DNA from: JAJPHT01 sp035526585
Lineage (GTDB): Archaea > Thermoplasmatota > SW-10-69-26 > JACQPN01 > JAJPHT01
Direction of reading: 5' to 3'
NCBI GenBank assembly: GCA_035526585.1
Contig: DATLCC010000096.1
Span: 1-17,695 of the forward strand
DNA length: 17,695 bases
Each line of letters opens with the position of its first letter. Within the stretch, counting starts at the first letter, position 1. A program made the position numbers and the translations under genes. The notes under the pieces are model-generated. The model was not told where the DNA came from. It did no database searches and worked only from the letters and a program-made list of their open reading frames with translations. Of this stretch, positions 12,627-17,695 are shown piece by piece.

Positions 12627-13139
12627 TCATCCCTCATCATCGATATGCGCCCAAAAGGCTTCCATGACGCTCGCATCGACCCAAAGGCCGGCTGCGAGGA
12701 TGCTGCGGAGCATGGCGGCGAGCTCCTCGCGAGAGCCGAGGGCGCCAAGCCGATGCGCGCGCGCGACCAAGCCCAGCGTGCCCACCGGGGTCCCCCCTTC
12801 CAATCGCACCACGCGACGGGCGAGGCCGTCATCGACGAGCACGATCCCTTTTCGCGCGAGGGCGATGGCACCGATTTCGCCCGGGCCCAAAGCAGGGTGA
12901 CGCTTCGCGATCGTGCGCAGGTCCGAAGGATCCGCCGTCGCTCGCGTGAGGAGGCCCGCGCTGAACGCGGCTTCGATCGCGCGCGCGTCCGTTCGTTGCG
13001 GGATCCCCACGAGGCACTCGCGCTCGACGGCTGTCTCAACGCGGATCGCGTCGAAGACCCGGGGAAGGATGCCGAGGTTCCCCGACTTCGCGAGGATGAT
13101 GAGGACGGACGAGTCCGCGCTTACGGTCTCGCGGCCCAT
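12627..13139 (-). CDS. PIN-domain toxin, DUF3368 type
   Basis: This is a predicted ribonuclease toxin of a type II toxin-antitoxin system. The 170 residues show the PIN acidic set: D9 in SADSSVLIIL, E39 in AVERE, E88 in PGEIGAIALARK and D103-D104 in IVLVDDGLARRV. The PGE-x-x-AI-x-LA and DD-x-x-AR patterns mark the DUF3368 branch. PIN toxins usually cleave tRNA, rRNA or mRNA with Mg2+ or Mn2+; the target here is unknown. The ATG at 13137-13139 lies inside the end of the antitoxin gene (19-base overlap), which gives tight coupling. All key acidic residues are present and the length is normal, so the toxin looks intact. Confidence 0.85.
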   Translation of the reverse strand: MGRETVSADSSVLIILAKSGNLGILPRVFDAIRVETAVERECLVGIPQRTDARAIEAAFSAGLLTRATADPSDLRTIAKRHPALGPGEIGAIALARKGIVLVDDGLARRVVRLEGGTPVGTLGLVARAHRLGALGSREELAAMLRSILAAGLWVDASVMEAFWAHIDDEG

Positions 13140-13429
13140 TCGAGGTCTTCCTGAAGGTCGGTCCGCTCGTAGTCCCTCAGGATGCCCGCGCGGCGCAATT
13201 CATCGAGGAACGCCCCCATCGGGATCGCTGCCATGTGCGTCGCCTTCCCCAGGGACGCACGACGCGCCCGATACGCCTCGATCGCTTGAGCGACGCGTTC
13301 TGCGGCGACGCCTCGGCGGACGACGTCTCGAAGGACTTCCGATCGCGAGCGCCCGCTGGCGCGCGCGAGCTCATCGAGCGCGTCCACGATGTCGTCGGGC
13401 AAGCGGCCTGAGACGGTCTCGCTCATCAT
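13121..13429 (-). CDS. Antitoxin with RHH and UPF0175 regions
   Basis: This is the partner of the PIN toxin. The 102-residue protein (from ATG 13427-13429) has an N-terminal ribbon-helix-helix: the strand SETVSGRLPDD, then helices ALDELARASG and RSEVLRDVVRRG. After it comes a UPF0175-like helix-turn-helix region, AIEAYRARRASLGKATHMAA and MGAFLDELRRAGI. The acidic C-terminus (ERTDLQEDLEWA) probably wraps the toxin. RHH antitoxins bind their own promoter as dimers, and the 10-bp repeats at 13431-13470 fit this. A TTG at 13445-13447 would extend the frame but lies within that promoter. A second ATG at 13424-13426 fits a leaderless start equally well. Confidence 0.85.
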   Translation of the reverse strand: MMSETVSGRLPDDIVDALDELARASGRSRSEVLRDVVRRGVAAERVAQAIEAYRARRASLGKATHMAAIPMGAFLDELRRAGILRDYERTDLQEDLEWAARP

Positions 13430-13470
13430 GTATGCGATCGTATGCAACCGTATATGAGCCTATCTTGACG
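13430..13470 (-). promoter_or_regulatory. Antitoxin promoter with 10-bp repeated operator
   Basis: The plus strand reads TATGCGATCG, TATGCAACCG, TATATGAGCC and TATCTTGACG at exact 10-bp spacing (13431-13470). The minus-strand CATATA at 13451-13456 is a TATA-like box about 25-28 bp before the antitoxin ATGs. The repeats surround and overlap this box, so RHH binding there would block transcription (autorepression, inferred). It is clearly A/T-richer than its surroundings. Confidence 0.6.
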
Positions 13471-13504
13471 CCTGTCGCATGCGCGTCGTCGACGCATCGC
13501 GCGC

Positions 13505-13984
13505 TCATCGCTTCTTGGCGCTTTTCTTGACCCCTGCCTTCTCCGGGGGCGCCTTCTTGCTCGCGCGCGTCGCAGCTGGCGCCTTCTTCGCCGCGGGCTT
13601 CGCAACGGGCATCGGCTGAAGCCGCTTGGCGCCCTTGGCCGACTTGGCGCCCTTGGCGACCACTTTGGCCGGCACGAGCCTGTACGCCCTCGCCGCCCAC
13701 ACCGCGAGCTCGCGCGGCTCGTCGTAGAACCGCTCCGGGATCACGATCCACTCACTCATCGTCATCTGGGTGGACTTGTTCCGGTAGACCCACGCGCGTC
13801 CCCCGATCGCCTCGAACTCCTTGCGCGCGGCCTCGTCGGAGAACTTCAGGATGATCTCGTCGTCCGTCACGATGCCCGCGAACATGCCGCCATTCGACGC
13901 GAACAGTCCGTGCCCGCCGAACATCTTTCGAGTGGTGTGCGGCAGCTTCATGCACGCATCTTCGAGGATCTCGATGTTGCCCAT
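13505..13984 (-). CDS. TfoX N-terminal domain protein with lysine/alanine-rich tail
   Basis: The 159-residue protein has a TfoX-N domain. A helix precedes the signature TRKMFGGHGLFASNGGMFAG (about 18-37), followed by DEIILKF and the W/Y-rich segment ending at about 104. TfoX is a competence regulator in some bacteria, but stand-alone TfoX-N proteins in other lineages have no known role. Residues about 107-159 are a low-complexity basic tail of AK and KKAP units, like histone H1 or other nucleic-acid-binding tails, which suggests nucleoid or RNA contact. The ATG at 13982-13984 has GGAG six bases upstream and a weak TATA-like GCTAAGC 27 bp upstream. Longer starts at 14041 or 14110 have neither. 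The 177 bp to the next gene hold no other feature except a hairpin (CGAAGC/GCTTCG, 14151-14174) over the synthetase stop. Confidence 0.82.
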   Translation of the reverse strand: MGNIEILEDACMKLPHTTRKMFGGHGLFASNGGMFAGIVTDDEIILKFSDEAARKEFEAIGGRAWVYRNKSTQMTMSEWIVIPERFYDEPRELAVWAARAYRLVPAKVVAKGAKSAKGAKRLQPMPVAKPAAKKAPAATRASKKAPPEKAGVKKSAKKR

Positions 13985-14161
13985 GCGCGTCTCCAGGCGG
14001 TCGTTGAGCTTAGCCGTTGGCGCGCGCTGGGATGCCTCCATCGTGCCGTCCCCGAAGGAGGGCGCCCCATGGAGAGTGTTCAGGGCTGCGGCCCACCGAA
14101 GCGAAGCCATCGCCTACCGTCCCCACAGGGGGAACCTGCCGGAGCGGGCGCGAAGCGAGCA

Positions 14162-16078
14162 CTATCGAGCTTCGTGCCGGAACATGCTCTCGATCTCGTC
14201 CTTGTAGTTCGCGAGGATCACGCGGCGCTTCTTCTTGAGCGTGATCGTGAGCTCGTCGCGCTCGATCGAGAAGACGTTGGGCACGAGGCGGAAAGCTCGG
14301 ATCCGCTCGTAGTCCGCGACCTTCGCGTTCGCCTTCGCCACTTCGCCTTCGAAGAGCGCGCGCACCTCGGGGGCATCCACGAGATCGCCGCCGACCGTGT
14401 ACGTCATGGGGGATCCGGTGGCGTCGGGCCTCACGACGAGCGCGCGCTCGTCGAACGGGATCCCCTGCTCGCGAGCCCAGCCGACGAGGCGATCCAGGTT
14501 GGGTTGGATGAGCGCGCCGGCGAACTTGCGCCCCGTGCCGACGAGGCACGCCTCGCCCACGTACGGGGAAACGGTCTTCAGCGTCTCCTCGACGAAGATG
14601 GGTGATATCTTCTTCCCCGTATCGAGGACCTCGATCTCCTTCTTGCGGTCCACGATCTTGAGGTAGCCCGCCTCGTCGATGCGTCCGATGTCGCCGGTGC
14701 GGAACCAGCGCTTCCCGTCGATGAGCACGAACGCCTCGGCGGTCTCCTCGGGCCGCTCGTGGTACCCAAGGAAGACGTTGGGGCCGTGGACGAGGATCTC
14801 GTTGTCTTCGTCGAGCGCGATCGAGACGCCGGGGAAGGGCGTGCCCACGGTGCCGGGGCGCACGCGATCGGTGGGGTTCGTCGTTCCGGGCGCGCTCGTC
14901 TCGGTGAGCCCCCAGGCCTCGACGATCACGATGCCGACGCCGCGGAAGAAGTACAGGAGCTCCGGCCGGATGGCGGCCGCGCCGGAGAGCGCCATCTCGA
15001 GCTCGCTCCAGCCGACCTTCTCGCGCAGCTTCGCGTAGACGAGCTTGTCGTAGAACGCGCGCCGCGCGGCGAGGAGCGCAGGCGCTCGTCCTCCGTCGGC
15101 GAGGGCGCGCCCGTAGTCGATCGCGACCCCGCGTGCGCGCTCCATGATGCGGCGCCTGAGCGGGGGCGCGGATGCCGCGGTCGCGAGGTACTGGTCGTGG
15201 ATGCGTTCGTAGATGCGGGGGGCGCTCGCGATGAGGCGGGGGCGCATGGCGCGCAGGTCGTCGGTGAGGGTCTTGGGTTGCGTGAAGCCGATGCGTGCGC
15301 CCAGATCGATCGCGTTGAGGAAGACGGCGCGGGTGAGGCTGTGGGCGAGCGGGAGGAAGACGGCGGTCTTGCGGCGGTCGTAGGTGTCGAGGTGGAAGGC
15401 GCGCGTGGGCATGCGGGCGGCGCTCACGCAGTTGAGGTGGGAGAGTACGGCGCCCTTGGGGACGCCTGTGGTCCCGCTCGTGTAGATGATGGTGGAGGGA
15501 TCCTTGTGCTTGGGCTCGGCGGCGCGTTGGTCGAGGAGCCCGGGGTTCGCTGCGGCGTGCAAGCGGCCTTGGGCGCGCAGCGCGTCGAGCGTCAGGGTGC
15601 GCTTCGCGAGGTCCGGCCCCGGGTCGGCCGCGTCGAGGGCGACGATCGCTTCGACGTCGAGGCGCGTGGCGATCGCGTGGAGCTTCTTCCATTGCGTGGG
15701 CGAGTCGACGAAGAGGGCGCGGCTTTGCGAGTCGCGCAGCAGGAACTCGACCTGGTCGGCCGCGAGGGTCGTGAAGAGCGTCGTCGTGACCGCGCCCGCC
15801 ATCTGGATGGCGAGGTCGGCGAGGGCCCATTCGGGGCGCGTGTCGGCGAGGATCGCGACGCGGTCGCCCCGGCGGATGCCGAGCGCGAGGAGGCCGCTTG
15901 CGACCTCGCGCACGCGCGCCTCCACCTCGCGGTACGTCCAGGCGTGGAGCCCAGAGGCGTCGCGCCACTCGAATCCGACCTCGTCGGCGTGGGCGGCGGC
16001 GGCGTCGAGGAAGAGCGTCGCGACGTTCCCTTGGGGGATGTCGAGCGGGGGCCCTTCGAGGACACGAAGCGGGGGCAC
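14162..16078 (-). CDS. Long-chain fatty-acid-CoA ligase (AMP-forming)
   Basis: This enzyme activates fatty acids with ATP and CoA through an acyl-adenylate. It has 638 residues, the normal length for long-chain (FadD15-like) members. The P-loop-like TIIYTSGTTGVPKG is at 196-209, the A5 motif AWGLTETS at 388-395, FRTGDIGRID at 459-468 with the ATP-ribose Asp, and the hinge DRKKEI at 477-482. The C-terminal TITLKKKRRVI near 610-620 resembles the usual LTPTLKxKR of this subfamily. The start is GTG at 16076-16078, with no SD; a TATA-like TATTAA is centred 27-28 bp upstream, so the transcript is probably leaderless. The gene stands alone. In an archaeon with ether lipids it may serve fatty-acid breakdown, or the acyl substrate may differ. 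Confidence 0.93.
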   Translation of the reverse strand: MPPLRVLEGPPLDIPQGNVATLFLDAAAAHADEVGFEWRDASGLHAWTYREVEARVREVASGLLALGIRRGDRVAILADTRPEWALADLAIQMAGAVTTTLFTTLAADQVEFLLRDSQSRALFVDSPTQWKKLHAIATRLDVEAIVALDAADPGPDLAKRTLTLDALRAQGRLHAAANPGLLDQRAAEPKHKDPSTIIYTSGTTGVPKGAVLSHLNCVSAARMPTRAFHLDTYDRRKTAVFLPLAHSLTRAVFLNAIDLGARIGFTQPKTLTDDLRAMRPRLIASAPRIYERIHDQYLATAASAPPLRRRIMERARGVAIDYGRALADGGRAPALLAARRAFYDKLVYAKLREKVGWSELEMALSGAAAIRPELLYFFRGVGIVIVEAWGLTETSAPGTTNPTDRVRPGTVGTPFPGVSIALDEDNEILVHGPNVFLGYHERPEETAEAFVLIDGKRWFRTGDIGRIDEAGYLKIVDRKKEIEVLDTGKKISPIFVEETLKTVSPYVGEACLVGTGRKFAGALIQPNLDRLVGWAREQGIPFDERALVVRPDATGSPMTYTVGGDLVDAPEVRALFEGEVAKANAKVADYERIRAFRLVPNVFSIERDELTITLKKKRRVILANYKDEIESMFRHEAR

Positions 16079-16102
16079 GATCGGCGATGCTCGGCCTGGC
16101 CC

Positions 16103-16108
16103 TTAATA
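16103..16108 (-). promoter_or_regulatory. TATA-like box of the acyl-CoA ligase gene
   Basis: TATTAA on the minus strand, the clearest A/T island nearby, is centred 27-28 bp before the GTG start. This exact leaderless spacing supports GTG at 16078 as the start codon. Confidence 0.55.
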
Positions 16109-16348
16109 GTCGGCCGCGGCCGGGGGACAGGAGACGCTGGAGGGTGGGGGTCAACCCTCGACGGGGACGACCTCCCAGCGCACGAGCGGGACGGGGTGCG
16201 TCAGGTCCGAGGCTAGCGGCCGCCGCGCGGGTAGCGGCGGTGCCGCTTCTCGCGCGATTGGTTGGTCGGCAGCGCTTCCGAATGCGGGGCACGGGCTGCG
16301 GTCATGGGCGGACTTGCGGCGCGCCCCCGTATCATGCTTCCCGCGCCC
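16109..16348. other. Intergenic region with two GC-rich hairpins
   Basis: No gene is visible between the acyl-CoA ligase promoter and the winged-helix gene. CGCTGG (16135-16140) and CCAGCG (16175-16180) close a bulged stem with inner GGG/CCC pairing. GCGGC-CGCCGC and GCGGCG-(GT)-GCCGC (16216-16246) form an 11-bp stem with a 2-base bulge. On the minus strand these follow the winged-helix gene and could end its transcript, but no T-run is evident. Confidence 0.35.
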
Positions 16349-16618
16349 TCAGAGATGCTCGTCCCCGACGGTGTCCTTGATCCATCCGACGAGCGTGCGG
16401 TAGGTCTCCAGCCCCTTGGGAGTGATGGCGACGGTCTCCCCGACGACGATGAGCCCCTTCTGCTCCATCCAGTCGAGGTATTTCTTGTACACGTTGTAAT
16501 TGAGGCGGACGGCGAGCTGGAGGTCGGTCTTGCGGTGCGGGCGCTGGTCGCGCCACAGCCGCTCCAGGAACCGCGCGACCACGTACAGGTCGGGCCGATC
16601 CAGCTTGCCGCCTTCCAG
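16349..16618 (-). CDS. Small archaeal winged-helix DNA-binding protein
   Basis: This compact helix-turn-helix protein resembles archaeal ArnR1-like/HTH_45 winged-helix proteins. The helix VARFLERLWR is followed by KTDLQLAVRLNYNVYKKYLDWMEQ (the HTH unit; recognition helix about NYNVYKKYLDWM), the wing GLIVVGETVAITPKG and a last helix ETYRTLVGWIKDTV. The nearest conventional start is GTG at 16580-16582 (77 residues). The frame continues upstream into EGGKLDRPDLYVVARF, completing the first helix, and CTG at 16616-16618 follows GAGGTGATC, a nine-base match to the archaeal anti-SD. That start gives 89 residues and is preferred here, but it is unproven. It lies seven bases after the membrane-protein stop, whose TGA is part of the SD, so the two are coupled. 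It is likely a transcription regulator working with that protein. Confidence 0.78.
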   Translation of the reverse strand: MEGGKLDRPDLYVVARFLERLWRDQRPHRKTDLQLAVRLNYNVYKKYLDWMEQKGLIVVGETVAITPKGLETYRTLVGWIKDTVGDEHL

Positions 16619-16625
16619 CCGCAGA

Positions 16626-17618
16626 TCACCTCGGCTCGGCGTCGAGCTCGTCCATCAGGTACGTCTCGCGGTCGCGCAGCTCCCCGATGCGATCGCGCCA
16701 CGCGTTGAGCTCGCGGTCGAGCCGGAGGAACTCGCGCGCCCACAGGATCGTGAGCACCACGAGGAACAGGAGCGTCAACGCCGCCGCGCCCCAGGGGACG
16801 TACGGCTCATCCGACGCGCGCGACGCCTGCAGCCATGCCCACGGCACGAGGAACGGGTACCACAGGAACACGCCGAGGACGCCGGCAAGGAGAAGGAGCT
16901 TGCGCGTGCGCTCCAGCTGCCCGCCCATGCGCTCCAACGAGCCGCGCAGCGCCTCGACGGTGCTGTCGCCCGAGGTGGGCCAGACGGCCGGCGTGCGTCC
17001 ACGCACCCACGCGAGGCCGCCCAGGAGCGCCGCGAGCGCGGATGCGCCCATGAGGATCGAGAGCGCCGCGAACTGTCCCCCGTCGAGGCGCGCCGACTGG
17101 TAGATGACGGACGCGGCGGGGCGGTTGGCGCCTGGGTCGTCGCCCACCGTCGACCACTGGAAGACGACCGCGGGGTCGCAGACGTACTCGTAGGTGCCGC
17201 GTTCCTCGTCGAGCGTGAAGATCGGGTCGCGCGATGTCACCGTCTGGTCCGAGATGACGAACGTGCCTCCTTTCAGCCGCTCGAAGGCGAGGAGCGGTCG
17301 CGTCGGCGCTCCACCCTCGCGCATGCGCCCTATGTCCTCGCAACCGACGAAGTACGCATCCCCCGCCGCTTGCGGGTAGAGGTAGGTGACGTTGATCGAG
17401 CGCATGTTGAAGTAAGACTCGACGGGGTAGACGAGCAGGGCGGTACCGTTCGCGACCGTGAGGCCCGACGCGTCGAGCGCGCGCGAGGCCTCCTCCGTCG
17501 CCTGGACGCCCAGCATGAGGAGGCTCACGCCAAAGAAGAACAGGCCCGCGAAGAGTGCGATCGGGGGGATGGCCCGCCGCACGCTCGCGAACCGGCGCCG
17601 CGGTGGTGCGTCGGTCAT
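16626..17618 (-). CDS. Four-helix membrane protein with external domain and C-terminal coiled coil
   Basis: I do not recognise a family. The 330-residue protein has a basic N-terminus and a first membrane helix at about 17-39. An external domain of about 140 residues follows, with two cysteines (C93, C147) that could form a disulfide. Three more helices lie at about 183-205, 240-263 and 276-293, and a charged heptad-like C-terminus at about 294-326 (REFLRLDRELNAWRDRI) would form a cytoplasmic coiled coil. ATG at 17616-17618 overlaps the stop of the preceding gene as ATGA, which fixes the start better than the upstream TTG at 17643-17645. The winged-helix gene follows after seven bases. A sensor or signalling role is inferred from this layout only. 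Confidence 0.75.
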   Translation of the reverse strand: MTDAPPRRRFASVRRAIPPIALFAGLFFFGVSLLMLGVQATEEASRALDASGLTVANGTALLVYPVESYFNMRSINVTYLYPQAAGDAYFVGCEDIGRMREGGAPTRPLLAFERLKGGTFVISDQTVTSRDPIFTLDEERGTYEYVCDPAVVFQWSTVGDDPGANRPAASVIYQSARLDGGQFAALSILMGASALAALLGGLAWVRGRTPAVWPTSGDSTVEALRGSLERMGGQLERTRKLLLLAGVLGVFLWYPFLVPWAWLQASRASDEPYVPWGAAALTLLFLVVLTILWAREFLRLDRELNAWRDRIGELRDRETYLMDELDAEPR

Positions 17619-17695
17619 CGGGATCGCGACCCCGCGACGGCCCAAGAGGGCTTCGGTCCCTCCGGGGTCTCGCCTCGCAGGAGCTTGACGAGCGC
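17615..17695 (-). CDS. C-terminal end of an unidentified protein (partial)
   Basis: The minus strand from the window edge is open for 26 codons (ALVKLLRGETPEGPKP then SWAVAGSRSR) and stops in a TGA that overlaps the next gene's ATG by four bases (ATGA). That junction and the start-stop coupling suggest a real gene tail in the same operon. The fragment is too short to identify a family. Confidence 0.4.
   Translation of the reverse strand, partial: ALVKLLRGETPEGPKPSWAVAGSRSR

Noticed and set aside
16200..16209. GTCAGGTCCG, resembling part of SRP RNA helix 8
   Set aside because: The following GGAAG/GCAGC part of the SRP motif is missing and the surrounding sequence does not fold like SRP RNA.
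17619..17645. TTG start for the membrane protein
   Set aside because: ATG at 17618 is joined to the preceding frame's stop as ATGA and directly precedes a normal basic N-terminus.

Overview
This is a gene-dense, GC-rich archaeal chromosome segment, probably euryarchaeal and possibly Thermoplasmatota-like (inference). Four signs point to archaea. PyrB is paired with the zinc-binding regulatory subunit PyrI. TATA-like boxes sit about 25-28 bp upstream of several start codons with no room for a leader (pyrB, the M20 peptidase, the RHH antitoxin, the acyl-CoA synthetase). Two genes seem to start at CTG behind a strong Shine-Dalgarno (SD) sequence. A large secreted protein ends in an archaeosortase-like proline/glycine - hydrophobic helix - arginine tail. 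No rRNA, tRNA, IS element or CRISPR was found.

Layout. 1-180: a tandem 56-57 bp repeat, each unit able to fold into a hairpin, that runs into the 3' end of pyrI. 165-2019 (minus): pyrI, pyrB and a VOC/glyoxalase-fold gene. 2133-2783 (plus): a DedA-family membrane protein. 2784-3225: about 440 bp without a gene, rich in inverted repeats, including a 54-bp hairpin suited to two-way termination between convergent genes. 3226-7126 (minus): a TerB-like protein, then a two-gene exported unit made of an FG-GAP-type beta-propeller surface protein followed by an exported alpha/beta hydrolase. 7230-8168 (minus): a short ACT-less serA-type dehydrogenase. 8442-9095 (plus): an unrecognised secreted cysteine-rich protein, preceded by a 10-bp direct-repeat array and overlapping the next gene tail to tail. 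9029-11594 (minus): an M20 dipeptidase coupled to a GT4 glycosyltransferase. 11732-12367 (plus): an HD-domain phosphohydrolase. 12627-13429 (minus): a toxin-antitoxin pair (RHH-UPF0175 antitoxin, PIN/DUF3368 toxin). 13505-13984 (minus): a TfoX-N protein with a histone-like basic tail. 14162-16078 (minus): a long-chain acyl-CoA synthetase. 16349-17695 (minus): the end of an unknown gene, a four-helix membrane protein and a small winged-helix protein, tightly coupled.

Most genes are core metabolism (pyrimidine and serine synthesis, fatty-acid activation, peptide turnover) or cell-envelope functions. The less ordinary parts are the pyrI-derived hairpin array, the structured 2.8-3.2 kb region, the two CTG starts (one inside a hairpin that also holds the SD), two 10-bp-period repeat blocks next to promoters, and the membrane protein/winged-helix pair.
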